From assembly GCA_014879735.1 (NCBI GenBank), contig JACSRN010000107.1:1-49710 (forward strand): a DNA stretch of 49,710 nucleotides. Direction: 5' to 3'. Below, in pieces: positions 41,817-49,710 of this stretch. Position 1 is the stretch's first letter. Each line of letters starts with the position of its first letter. The DNA comes from Paracoccaceae bacterium (GTDB taxonomy: Bacteria; Pseudomonadota; Alphaproteobacteria; Rhodobacterales; Rhodobacteraceae). A program made the translations under genes and the position numbers. The notes beneath the pieces were generated by a model. That model was not told the DNA's origin. It searched no databases and saw only the letters and a program-made list of their open reading frames with translations.

Positions 41817-43460
41817 CTATGATTGCAACAGCGCCCGCGCCGCCTGCCGCGCCGCATCGGTGACGGTATCGCCCGACAGCATGCGCGCGATCTCCTCCAC
41901 CCGCGCCACGGCGTCCAGTGCGGTAACGGTCGACAGCGTGCTATCACCCGAGATGCGCTTTTCCACCCGCCAATGATGCGCCCCCAACGCGGCAACCTGC
42001 GGCGAATGGGTCACGACCAGCACCTGCGCGGTCTCGGCCAGCGCCTTCAGCCGGCGGCCCACGGCATCGGCAGTTGCACCGCCGACGCCACGGTCGATCT
42101 CGTCGAAGATCATCGTCAATCCTTCGCCGCCCCCGGTCAGGCAGACCTTCAGCGCCAGCAGGAAGCGGCTGAGTTCCCCGCCCGAGGCGATGCGGTTCAG
42201 AGGTCCCGGCGGCGCGCCGGGGTTGGTGGCCACCGTGAAGGTGATCTGGTCCTGACCCTCCGGCCCAGGTTCCGCCGCCGAGAGGACGGTCGCGAAGACC
42301 GCGCGTTCCATCTTCAGCGGCGCCAGCTCTGCCGCCATCGCCCGGTCAAGCCGCACCGCCGCCTCTGCCCGCAGCGCCGAGACGCGGCGTGCCGCATCGG
42401 CATAGGCCGCCTCTGCCTCGACCACCGCGGCCGAGAGCCGCGACAGCCCGGCCTCTCCGGCGTCCAGCGCCTGCAGGCGCAGGGTCAGCGCCTGTGTATG
42501 CCCTGCCAGATCGTCGGGCGCGACGGCATGCTTGCGCGCCAGCGCGCGGATGGCAAACAGCCGCTCCTCGGCGGCCTCCAGTTCTGCGGGGTTGAACTCC
42601 AGCACTTCGAGGCAGGCCTCCACCCCGGCCTGTGCCTCGGCCAGTTCGATCATGGCCCGGCCAAGTGCCGCCAAGGGCGCGTCGAGGCCTCCTTCGGCGC
42701 GATCGGCCACATCTTCCAGCCAGCGCTGCGCATCGCGCATCCGGCCCTCGGCGCCGTCGTCGGACAAAGCCGCCAGCGCGCGCGCCACATCCTCGCGGAT
42801 CCGGGCCGCCGCCTGCATCCCCCGCCGGCGGCTGTCCAGCGCCGCCTCCTCGCCGGGTTTCGGGTCCAGCTTTTTCAGCTCTGCCACCGCATGGCGCAGG
42901 AAATCCTCTTCGGTTTTCGCCCGTGCGATCTGTGCCTCGGCCTCATAGAGCGTGTCACGCGCCTGTCGTTGCGCGGACCAGAGCGCCCGCAACGGCGCAA
43001 GGTCGACACCGGCAAAGGCATCAAGCAGCGCACGGTGGCCACGAGGGTTCAGCAGGCCACGGTCGTCATGCTGGCCATGCAGTTCCACCAGCGTCTCGGA
43101 GACCGTGCGCAAAGCCTCGGCCGTGACGCGACGGTCGTTGGCATAGGCCTGCCGCCGCCCGTCAGGATGCGCGGTCCGGCGCAGGATCAACTCGCCTTCG
43201 GCCGCGATGCCCGCCGCCTCCAGCGCTGCCAGCGCCGGATGGCCTGCCGGCAGGTCGAAGACCGCCGTAACCTCGCCGCGCTCGGCGCCCTGCCGCACCA
43301 GATCGGCCCGGCCCTTCCAGCCCAGCACCATCCCCAGCGCGTCAAGCAGGATCGACTTGCCCGCCCCGGTTTCCCCGGTCAGCACGTTCAACCCCGGCCC
43401 AAGGTCGAGCACAAGGCGGTCGACGATCAGGATGTCGCGGATTTCAAGCGAGCGCAGCAT
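41817..43460 (-). CDS. recN: DNA repair ATPase RecN
   Basis: An SMC-like ATPase of 547 residues acting in double-strand break repair. The N-terminal Walker A is LNVLTGETGAGKSILLDALGMVLG (residues 24-47). A central coiled coil spans roughly 150-350. The C-terminal signature IASGGELSRFLLALKVCL and Walker B TMIFDEIDRGVGGATADAVGRRL follow, then VLVVTHSPQVAALGAHHWRVEK. It starts MLRSLEIRDILIVDRL. No LexA-type GTTC-N7-GTTC box was found in the 36-bp gap to bamD, so the two probably share a transcript. Neighbours bamD and lpxC are the usual order. Confidence 0.96.
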   Translation of the reverse strand: MLRSLEIRDILIVDRLVLDLGPGLNVLTGETGAGKSILLDALGMVLGWKGRADLVRQGAERGEVTAVFDLPAGHPALAALEAAGIAAEGELILRRTAHPDGRRQAYANDRRVTAEALRTVSETLVELHGQHDDRGLLNPRGHRALLDAFAGVDLAPLRALWSAQRQARDTLYEAEAQIARAKTEEDFLRHAVAELKKLDPKPGEEAALDSRRRGMQAAARIREDVARALAALSDDGAEGRMRDAQRWLEDVADRAEGGLDAPLAALGRAMIELAEAQAGVEACLEVLEFNPAELEAAEERLFAIRALARKHAVAPDDLAGHTQALTLRLQALDAGEAGLSRLSAAVVEAEAAYADAARRVSALRAEAAVRLDRAMAAELAPLKMERAVFATVLSAAEPGPEGQDQITFTVATNPGAPPGPLNRIASGGELSRFLLALKVCLTGGGEGLTMIFDEIDRGVGGATADAVGRRLKALAETAQVLVVTHSPQVAALGAHHWRVEKRISGDSTLSTVTALDAVARVEEIARMLSGDTVTDAARQAARALLQS

Positions 43461-43496
43461 CGGCCTTCCGCAGGATGGGCGCCCCGCCCGTCCCCC

Positions 43497-44348
43497 TCAC
43501 AACCACTCGCCGCGGATCATCTGGCGATAGATCTTGGCCAGCCAGCTGTTTCCCTTGGCCTCGGGCGCAAGACCCCTGCCCTTCAGCAGGTTGAAGGCGT
43601 CCTGATAGAAGGGCGAGGACTGGTAGTTGTAGCCGAGGATCGCCGCCGCCGTCTGGGCCTCTTCCTCGAAGCCGAGGGCAAGGTAGCATTCGACGATGCG
43701 ATACAGCGCCTCGGCGGTGTGGGTCGTGGTCTGGAAATCCTGCACGACCGAGCGGAAGCGGTTCAGCGCCGCAGTATAGTTCTTGCGCTTCAGGTAGTAG
43801 CGGCCGATCTCCATCTCTTTCGCGGCGAGATGGTCGAAGGCCAGGTCGAACTTCAGCACGGCCGACTGGGCATATTCGCTGTCGGGATAAAGCTCGATCA
43901 CGTCGCGCATGGCCTGCAGCGCCTGATAGGTCAGGCCCTGGTCGCGGCCAACATCCTCGATCTGGTCGTAATAGGACAACGCCAGCAGATACTGCGCATA
44001 GGCCGCATCCTCATCGCCCGGGTAGAAGTCGAGATAGCGTTGAGCGGCGGCACGGGCCTCTTCGTATTTCTTTGTCTTGTGCAGCACGAAGGCCTGCATG
44101 ATCAGCGCGCGCTTGGCGTATTCGGTATAGGGGTAAAGCCGCTCGATTTCCTGGAAATAGACCAGCGCATCGGCCGGCCGCTTGCCGGTTTCCAGCTTGA
44201 CCTCGCCCTGGCGGTAGATCTGCTCGGCCGTCAGGTTTTCGAATTCGGTTCCCGAGGGTGAACTGCCCCCCCCGCCGCCACAGGCTGCCAGCACGGATGA
44301 CAGAAGCAACACAGCCCCGATCCGCATGCCCGTCGCCTTGCCTGCCAT
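43497..44348 (-). CDS. bamD: Outer membrane assembly lipoprotein BamD
   Basis: A TPR lipoprotein of 283 residues, essential partner of BamA in outer-membrane protein insertion. The signal peptide ends in the lipobox LAAC (about residue 23 from MAGKATGMRIGAV), followed by a Gly/Ser linker. Five TPR-like units follow: LTAEQIYRQGEVKLETGKRPADALVYFQEIERLYPYTEYAKRALIMQAFVLHKTKKYEEARAAAQRYLDFYPGDEDAAYAQYLLALSYYDQIEDVGRD is the family hallmark. A later ATG (MRIGAV at 44327) is an alternative start. A candidate promoter lies in the gap after lpxC. Confidence 0.95.
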   Translation of the reverse strand: MAGKATGMRIGAVLLLSSVLAACGGGGGSSPSGTEFENLTAEQIYRQGEVKLETGKRPADALVYFQEIERLYPYTEYAKRALIMQAFVLHKTKKYEEARAAAQRYLDFYPGDEDAAYAQYLLALSYYDQIEDVGRDQGLTYQALQAMRDVIELYPDSEYAQSAVLKFDLAFDHLAAKEMEIGRYYLKRKNYTAALNRFRSVVQDFQTTTHTAEALYRIVECYLALGFEEEAQTAAAILGYNYQSSPFYQDAFNLLKGRGLAPEAKGNSWLAKIYRQMIRGEWL

Positions 44349-44427
44349 CTTCCGCCTATCCAACCTGAGTCCGGGGCGCCGGTCCAGGGCGCGCCGCAAG
44401 CGCCACCCCCGCCGGGCGATTTGCCCC

Positions 44428-44456
44428 GTCCTAGCACAGAAAAATCGGCTGCGCAA
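44428..44456 (-). promoter_or_regulatory. Candidate promoter of bamD-recN
   Basis: On the minus strand TTGCGC (44451-44456) and TAGGAC (44428-44433) are 17 bp apart within an AT-richer patch (GATTTTTCTGTG) of the lpxC-bamD gap. The match is modest and only positional evidence supports it. Confidence 0.35.
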
Positions 44457-44508
44457 AACGCCTTTCGCGGCAACCGTCAGGCGGCTGGGACGGGATAAGA
44501 CGACCCTT

Positions 44509-45441
44509 TCAGGCGGCCAGATACCGGGCCGACGGCAGATCGCCACGATGGACGCCCACGCCTGGCAACTTGTCGCCGACGCGATGGCCGCAATCGACGA
44601 TCCGGTAGTTCGACAGATCGGCGAAAAGGGCGCGCAGAAGCCGGTTCGTCATGGCATGGCCAGCGCGGACGCCGGTGTAGCGCCCCAGCAGTGGCCCACC
44701 GGCCAGCGCCAGATCGCCCAGGGCATCCAGCATCTTGTGGCGAACGGGTTCATCGGCATGGCGCAGGCCACCGGGGCTGACCACGCGGTCGCCATCGAAG
44801 ACGACGGCATTTTCCAGCGTGCCGCCCAGTGCGAGGCCCTTCTGGCGCATCGCATCCACATCGGACTGGAGGCAGAAGGTCCGGCTGTCCGAAAGTTCAC
44901 GCACGAAGGCGCCATTCGACATCAGCAGGCTGCGCTCCTGCCGACCGATCGCGGCCTCGGCAAATTCGATGCGGAAATCGATCTGCAGCATGTCGGCCGG
45001 CTCGATCCGCGCCATTGCCTCGCCCTCGCGGATTTCGACGGGCCGCAGGACACTGATCGCCTGCACCGTCGCATCCTGCGGCTGCAGGCCCCGCGCCAGG
45101 AAGGTGGCTACGAAGGGTTCGGCCGAACCGTCAAGGATCGGCACCTCGGGCGCGTCGATTTCGATCAGCGCATTGTGAATCGCGCAGCCCGCCAGCGCTG
45201 CCATCAGATGCTCGATGGTGGAAACCGAGACGCCGGCCTCATTCTCCACCACCGTGCACAGGCGCGAGGGCGTGACGGCGGACCAGATCGCCGGCACCAG
45301 TGCCTGCGGCCCGGCAATATCGGTGCGACGGAACCAGATGCCGGTGTTCGCCGCCGCAGGCCGCACGGTCATGCGCACGGGAAGGCCGGTGTGAAGTCCG
45401 GCCCCGGTAAAGACGGCCGCCGTTTTCAGCGTATTCTGCAC
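44509..45441 (-). CDS. lpxC: UDP-3-O-acyl-N-acetylglucosamine deacetylase
   Basis: The Zn-dependent deacetylase of 310 residues that commits UDP-acyl-GlcNAc to lipid A. The start is GTG (VQNTLKTAAVFTGAGLHTGLPVRMTVRPA). Zn ligands are visible: His in STIEHLMAALAGCAIHNALIEID, then His and Asp in RHKMLDALGDLALAG, and the catalytic His in GVRAGHAMTNRLL. LDGSAEPFV is also diagnostic. It ends near YLAA with no C-terminal extension. The 203-bp gap upstream separates it from the ftsZ terminator and must hold its promoter. Confidence 0.97.
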   Translation of the reverse strand: MQNTLKTAAVFTGAGLHTGLPVRMTVRPAAANTGIWFRRTDIAGPQALVPAIWSAVTPSRLCTVVENEAGVSVSTIEHLMAALAGCAIHNALIEIDAPEVPILDGSAEPFVATFLARGLQPQDATVQAISVLRPVEIREGEAMARIEPADMLQIDFRIEFAEAAIGRQERSLLMSNGAFVRELSDSRTFCLQSDVDAMRQKGLALGGTLENAVVFDGDRVVSPGGLRHADEPVRHKMLDALGDLALAGGPLLGRYTGVRAGHAMTNRLLRALFADLSNYRIVDCGHRVGDKLPGVGVHRGDLPSARYLAA

Positions 45442-45592
45442 GTTCAGGCCCTTCGATTACCCCGGTCAGCGCGGGCCGGTTCAAGCCCGGTCCGGCTGCA
45501 TCTTAGTTAGTAAAGCGGACCTTATCACTCAATTCACCTTTTACGACGGATTGTGACACTGATTTGTGGTCCGCAAGCACAAGGAAACAAAA

Positions 45593-45618
45593 GAAAAAAA
45601 GGCCCGGTCTCCCGGGCC
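45593..45618 (-). terminator. Rho-independent terminator of ftsZ
   Basis: Seven-base stem GGCCCGG / CCGGGCC (45601-45618) with a 4-nt loop. On the minus strand it is followed by seven T and then CTTT (45591-45600 on the plus strand are A-rich). It lies 27 bp after the ftsZ stop, so the fts cluster ends here and lpxC needs its own promoter. Confidence 0.85.
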
Positions 45619-45644
45619 CGTGCTCGAAGAGGTTCTGCTCCGCG

Positions 45645-47315
45645 TCAGTTTGCCTGACGGCGCAGGAAGGCCGGGATTTCGATCCGGTCATGGTCAGCGC
45701 CATGTTCGGCTTCGTCATCATAGGCCGTCACCGGCGGTTGCTGGCGAGGCTGCGGGACGGGGCGTTCACCGCCCTCGGGATGGCCGGCCATCCGGTTGAT
45801 CAGACTGCCGATGCCAAAGCGCGGGCGACCCGCGGCGGCCGGTTGTGCGGCAGGTTGCGGCGCGGGCTGGGCCGCGGCGCGTTGCGCATTCATCGCCGGG
45901 GCCTTCGACACCGCTGCCTGCAGGCGCGCCAGCGCTTCGGGCGAAGGCTGGCCAGGCACCCGCGCAGGTGCCGGCTTCGGTGCGACAAAGCTGCCCGGAT
46001 CGGCATCGATGGCCGAGGGCGCAGGCCGCGCAACGGCCGCCGATTGCGGGCGATAGACCGGCTGCGGCAGGTCGTTGTCCAGCCGCTCTTCCGGTTCGTA
46101 GGACGACTGGAAGCTGTGGTGATGGTCGTCCTGCCCCTCGAACAGATCCGGCGCGCGTGGCATCTCGGCGGCAAGGGGCGCGGGTTGCGCGGCCGGCGGC
46201 GGCGCGACCGGGGCAGCCGCGGCGGCAACAGCCGGCCGCGGAGCCTCGCGCCGCGGTTCGGGTGCCGGGGCCGGCTGGGTCAGCGACAGCGGCGGGTTGA
46301 TTGCGGCCATCGGCCGGCGATGCGGTATCTCGGGCTTGGTCTGATGGTTCACATCGATGCCGGTCGCCACGACCGAGACGCGCAACCGGCCCTCCATCGA
46401 GGTATCGAGCGTCGAGCCGACGATGATGTTCGCATCGGGATCGACCTTGTCGCGGATGATGTTCGCCGCCTCGTCCAGTTCGAACAGCGTCAGGTCATAG
46501 CCGCCGGTGATGTTGATCAGCACGCCCTTGGCGCCGTGCAGGCTGATTTCGTCCAGCAGCGGGTTGGCGATGGCTTTTTCGGCAGCCTGGATGGCGCGGC
46601 TTTCGCCTTCGGATTCGCCGGTGCCCATCATCGCCTTGCCCATCTCATCCATCACCGCACGGACATCGGCGAAATCGAGGTTGATCAGGCCCGGACGCAC
46701 CATCAGGTCGGTCACGCCCTTGACGCCCTGGTAGAGCACGTCATCGGCCATGGCGAAGGCTTCGGTGAAGGTGGTGCGCTCGTTCGCCAGGCGGAACAGG
46801 TTCTGGTTGGGGATGATGATCAGCGTGTCGACCACCTTCTGCAGCGCCTCGATCCCGTCTTCGGCCTGTTTCATCCGCTTGTTGCCCTCGAACTGGAAGG
46901 GCTTCGTGACCACGCCGACGGTCAGCACGCCCAGCTCGCGCGCGGCCTGGGCGATGATCGGCGCGGCGCCGGTGCCGGTGCCGCCGCCCATGCCGGCGGT
47001 GATGAAGCACATATGTGCGCCGGCCAGGTGATCGACGATTTCCTCGATGGTCTCTTCGGCCGCCGCGGCGCCGATCGACGGCTTGGCGCCTGCGCCGAGC
47101 CCCTCGGTCACTTTCAGGCCCATCTGGATGCGCGACGATGCCTTCGACTGCTGCAGCGCCTGGGCATCGGTGTTCGCGACAACGAACTCGACCCCCTCAA
47201 GCGCCTTGTCGATCATGTTGTTCACGGCGTTGCCGCCCGCGCCGCCCACACCAAAGACCGTGATGCGCGGCTTCAGCTCATCGCGCTGGTTCGCCATCGT
47301 CAGATTGAGTGCCAT
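45645..47315 (-). CDS. ftsZ: Cell division GTPase FtsZ
   Basis: Tubulin-like GTPase of 556 residues forming the division ring. GTP-binding motif GGGTGTG (residues 110-116), NTDAQAL (48-54), and the T7 catalytic loop in [15 protein letters not shown] and [22 protein letters not shown]. The globular domain ends near residue 320. A long Pro/Ala-rich intrinsically disordered linker follows (about 330-535), then the conserved C-terminal peptide [13 protein letters not shown] that binds FtsA. The linker is much longer than in E. coli, as usual in alphaproteobacteria. It starts [25 protein letters not shown] with GGCGGA upstream. The 200-bp gap to ftsA contains its promoter and a 12-bp palindrome GACAGGCCTGTC (47366-47377). 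Confidence 0.98.
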   Translation of the reverse strand: MALNLTMANQRDELKPRITVFGVGGAGGNAVNNMIDKALEGVEFVVANTDAQALQQSKASSRIQMGLKVTEGLGAGAKPSIGAAAAEETIEEIVDHLAGAHMCFITAGMGGGTGTGAAPIIAQAARELGVLTVGVVTKPFQFEGNKRMKQAEDGIEALQKVVDTLIIIPNQNLFRLANERTTFTEAFAMADDVLYQGVKGVTDLMVRPGLINLDFADVRAVMDEMGKAMMGTGESEGESRAIQAAEKAIANPLLDEISLHGAKGVLINITGGYDLTLFELDEAANIIRDKVDPDANIIVGSTLDTSMEGRLRVSVVATGIDVNHQTKPEIPHRRPMAAINPPLSLTQPAPAPEPRREAPRPAVAAAAAPVAPPPAAQPAPLAAEMPRAPDLFEGQDDHHHSFQSSYEPEERLDNDLPQPVYRPQSAAVARPAPSAIDADPGSFVAPKPAPARVPGQPSPEALARLQAAVSKAPAMNAQRAAAQPAPQPAAQPAAAGRPRFGIGSLINRMAGHPEGGERPVPQPRQQPPVTAYDDEAEHGADHDRIEIPAFLRRQAN

Positions 47316-47518
47316 GGTTCCGCCTGTCCGTTTCTTATGACGCCGCCGTCCGCCTTCTTTCGACAGACAGGCCTGTCCCGGGCCGGATCCGCCGTATTGT
47401 CCGCAACTCTAGCTGCATCGCAGATAGAGGTCATCAGAAAAACGATCCAATCCCACAAAATATAGGCCGGATCTGCCGCCCATAAGCGGTATTTTGCGAA
47501 GGAAACCAGTGGTTGCGT

Positions 47519-48853
47519 TTACCAGTTGTCCTTGAACCATCTGAAGGCCCTACGCAGCGACCGGGCCGGATAGCGCTCGGTTGGGATTTCGAAGTCCCAC
47601 CACTCATCCTGGGGGTGAGCGGCGAAAAGACAGAGACCGACGGCCGAGGCAAAGGCCGGTCCGGTGGCGGCCTGCGGCAGGCCCTGCACCCGCAGCGGCC
47701 GGCCCAGCCGCACCCGGCTGCCAAGAATGCGCGCCGCCAGTTCGTCAAGGCCCGGCATCTGGCTTGCGCCGCCGGTCAGGACGATCTGCTGGCTGCGCAG
47801 GTGGTCGAAACCCGCCACTTCCAGCACCTCGCGCGCCTCTTCGAGGATCTCCTCGACGCGGGGGCGCATGATGCCGATCAGTTCGGTGCGGCTGATCCGC
47901 CGACGGTCCTTTTCCCAGTCGCCGCTGTCGCCGCCGATCTCGATCATTTCCCGGTCGTCCATGCCGGTGGCGAAAAGCCCGCCATGGCGGGTCTTGATCC
48001 GCTCGGCGGTGCCGACCGAGATCTGCAGCCCCTTGGAGATGTCCGAGGTCACGTGATCGCCGCCCATCCGCACGCTGTCGGCAAAGATCATGTGTTTTTT
48101 CATGAAGATCGACACGCCGGTCGCGCCGCCGCCCAGGTCGATGCAGGCCGCGCCCAGTTCCTGTTCGTCCTCGACCAGGCTGGAGACCGCCGAGACATAG
48201 GAGGAGGAGGCGATGCCGGCCAGTTCCAGGTCGCAGCGTCGGATGCAATAGAGCAGGTTCTGGATCGCGCCGCCGTCGACCGACAGCAGATGCATGTCGC
48301 AGGCCAGGCGGTTGCCGATCTGCCCGCGCGGATCACCCAGGCCAGAACGGTGGTCCAGCGCGAAGTTCACCGGCTGGGCATGCAGCACCTCGCGACCCTG
48401 CCCGATATCGGGCGTGTCGCAGGCGGCAAGGACGCGGGCGATGTCCTGTTCCGTTACCACGCTGTCGGCCAGTTCGATCTCGCCGGCAAGGCCATAGCTG
48501 CGCGGCTCGGCGCCCGAGAAGCAGGCGATGACGTGATCGACGCGCACATTCGCCATCTTCTGCGCGGCCTGCACCGCGGTGCGGATCGCGCGTTCGGTCT
48601 CGTTCATTACCGTGATCTCGCCGAAGCGGACGCCACGGCTGCGCGTCGTCGCCGCGCCGATGATGCGGAACTGGCTTTGGCCGGCCATCGGGCCGACACC
48701 ATCGGTTTCTCGCAATCGCGCCTCGCCGTCGAAGCGCAGGATCAGGCAGGCGATCTTCGAGGTGCCCACATCCAGAATTGCGATCACGCCCCGCTGCATC
48801 GCAGCCCGGCGCATGTTTCTCATGGCGCGTTGGGTCTGGTAGAGGTCGGTCAC
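47519..48853 (-). CDS. ftsA: Cell division protein FtsA
   Basis: Actin-like protein of 444 residues tethering FtsZ to the membrane. Phosphate-1 motif AILDVGTSKIACLIL (residues 25-39), phosphate-2 ACIDLGGGATGVSIFMKK (about 235), and adenosine motif VLTGGASQMPGLDELAARIL (about 375). The C-terminus SLRRAFRWFKDNW is an amphipathic membrane-targeting helix. The start is GTG, and its start overlaps the ftsQ stop by four bases (GTGA), indicating coupling. Confidence 0.97.
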   Translation of the reverse strand: MTDLYQTQRAMRNMRRAAMQRGVIAILDVGTSKIACLILRFDGEARLRETDGVGPMAGQSQFRIIGAATTRSRGVRFGEITVMNETERAIRTAVQAAQKMANVRVDHVIACFSGAEPRSYGLAGEIELADSVVTEQDIARVLAACDTPDIGQGREVLHAQPVNFALDHRSGLGDPRGQIGNRLACDMHLLSVDGGAIQNLLYCIRRCDLELAGIASSSYVSAVSSLVEDEQELGAACIDLGGGATGVSIFMKKHMIFADSVRMGGDHVTSDISKGLQISVGTAERIKTRHGGLFATGMDDREMIEIGGDSGDWEKDRRRISRTELIGIMRPRVEEILEEAREVLEVAGFDHLRSQQIVLTGGASQMPGLDELAARILGSRVRLGRPLRVQGLPQAATGPAFASAVGLCLFAAHPQDEWWDFEIPTERYPARSLRRAFRWFKDNW

Positions 48854-49710
48854 AGGTTGGTCTCCAGCACTGGCAATCCCTGCGCACGGCGCAGTTCGGT
48901 CAAGGCATCGGCGGACAGTCGAAGCGTGGGCCGCTGGCTGACGCGCAGGTCGACGGCCAGCAGGTCGCGGTTGAGGATGTCTTCGGCCTGGTCGAGCGCG
49001 ATCAGCCGTTCCAGCGCGCGCACCGGGCCGACATCGGGCAGCAGGATGGTCTGGCCGCGATCAAGCACCAGATCCCAACGCCGGTTGCCGACCCGGACCA
49101 GCCCGCGCAGCCGCGGGATCAGCGGGCCGGCGGCGGCAAGGACCTCCAGCGCCTCGGGCGTTGCGGCATCGGCGCCCAGCCCCGCGATCAGCGGCAGATC
49201 CGGCCGGTCGCTGCGCGCCAGAAGACTGGCCACACGGTGCCCGGTGTCGTCGACCAATGTCAGCCCGTCGTCGGTGCGCCAGATCGCCACCGGCTCGCGC
49301 TCGGTCACGATCACCTCCAGAATGCCGCCCGAACGCACGCGCAGATCGGCCGATTTCACGGCATCGAGCCCCTCGATCCGCAGCCGGGCGGCTTCGAGGT
49401 CGAGATCGAAACTCGATTGCGGCAGCCGCAGCGCCAGCTTGTCGCGCACCGCTTCGGCCAGTTCGATGGAACAGCCCTCGACCGAGGCGAGCGTCACCAT
49501 GAACTCGGGCCGCTGCTCGAACTTCTCGCGCAAGTCGGTGAAGATGCGTGCCATGCCGTCGCGGCGCGCCTCGTCGGACAGATAGATCGCCGCTGCAGCA
49601 AGCACCGCCAGGCTGGGCAGGCCAACCCGCAGGAGCGCCCGAAGATAGGGCGTCAGCATCACGCGCTGCATGCGATAGGCCCAGATCGTGGGCGCCGGAT
49701 CGCGGCGAAG
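48850..49710 (-). CDS. ftsQ: Cell division protein FtsQ (5' end outside window)
   Basis: Bitopic divisome protein linking FtsA-side components to FtsBL and FtsW. The frame is open to the last base of the window: LRRDPAPTIWAYR precedes the first ATG, so the true start lies upstream and 13 extra codons belong to the gene. One membrane segment (LLRVGLPSLAVLAAAAIYLS) follows a basic cytoplasmic stretch. The POTRA domain begins near FMVTLASVEGCSIELAEAVRDKL, and the beta domain contains VTEREPVAIWRTDDGLTLVDDTGHRV and LDRGQTILLPDVG. The order ftsQ-ftsA-ftsZ is the standard dcw tail. Confidence 0.95.
   Translation of the reverse strand, partial: LRRDPAPTIWAYRMQRVMLTPYLRALLRVGLPSLAVLAAAAIYLSDEARRDGMARIFTDLREKFEQRPEFMVTLASVEGCSIELAEAVRDKLALRLPQSSFDLDLEAARLRIEGLDAVKSADLRVRSGGILEVIVTEREPVAIWRTDDGLTLVDDTGHRVASLLARSDRPDLPLIAGLGADAATPEALEVLAAAGPLIPRLRGLVRVGNRRWDLVLDRGQTILLPDVGPVRALERLIALDQAEDILNRDLLAVDLRVSQRPTLRLSADALTELRRAQGLPVLETNL

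Noticed and set aside
43461-43496. LexA (SOS) operator before recN
   Set aside because: No GTTC-N7-GTTC pattern of alphaproteobacterial LexA was found in the gap.
41823-44261. 812-codon plus-strand frame opposite recN and bamD
   Set aside because: It crosses two well-supported genes and shows only antisense-type composition.
1-49710. tRNA or rRNA genes
   Set aside because: No TTCGA-type T-loop within a plausible cloverleaf and no rRNA-like conserved blocks were noticed; the prophage site is intergenic, not a tRNA.

Overview
The window is high-GC DNA of alphaproteobacterial type and most resembles the Rhodobacterales (Paracoccaceae/Rhodobacteraceae). The evidence is protein content and gene neighbourhoods: an SUV3-like helicase, an S4 protein, a 7Fe ferredoxin and carD in a row; recN-bamD-lpxC-ftsZ-ftsA-ftsQ; and intergenic motifs built on GGGGCGCTGCCCC and CCCCGGG-TATTT. 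The genus cannot be fixed from sequence inspection. No rRNA or tRNA gene and no CRISPR array was seen.

Layout. 1-9.7 kb holds core metabolism and regulation: homoserine dehydrogenase (5' end outside the window), class II fructose-bisphosphatase, a lysophospholipase-like hydrolase with an SCP2 protein, a TPR protein, a very long SUV3-type helicase, an S4 protein, fdxA, carD and riboflavin synthase. 9.8-14.4 kb is a capsule export and lipid-linker module (KpsS-like, outer-membrane export lipoprotein, two-domain KpsC-like). 14.4-18.3 kb carries a MATE exporter and parE on the minus strand. 18.39-23.66 kb is a deletion remnant of a Mu-like transposable prophage. It has an intact repressor, a Ner-like protein, a broken MuA transposase cut into the major head protein, a head-decoration-like protein, a double-frameshifted protease, a Mor-like regulator and a gp27-like protein. 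Paired end-binding sites, TG...CA ends and an imperfect 5-bp target duplication are visible. 23.8-31 kb holds an LLM oxidoreductase, a GST, a LuxR-type regulator fused to an apparently dead alpha/beta hydrolase, ppk2 with an FNR-type box, rlmJ, and a TerB-like/PhnD-like pair.

31.1-41.5 kb is a long plus-strand catabolic locus. A polar-amino-acid ABC transporter (ATPase, two binding proteins, two permeases) is followed by glutamine-synthetase-like protein 1, a class I glutamine amidotransferase, glutamine-synthetase-like protein 2, a PuuB-like FAD oxidase and a D-lactate/glycolate-type FAD dehydrogenase. Together these suggest uptake of an amine or amino acid, gamma-glutamylation, oxidation and hydrolysis, as in the Puu putrescine pathway. 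41.5-49.7 kb, all on the minus strand, is a division, envelope and repair block: a DUF3563-like small protein, recN, bamD, lpxC, ftsZ, ftsA and ftsQ (5' end outside the window).

The observations most worth following are: the Mu-like remnant with its unusual head-gene order and reconstructable insertion site; the LuxR/pseudo-hydrolase fusion lacking both nucleophile serine and catalytic histidine; an FNR-type box placed at a class II distance upstream of ppk2; and the gamma-glutamylation locus with two divergent synthetases. Nothing seen proves a wholly new system.
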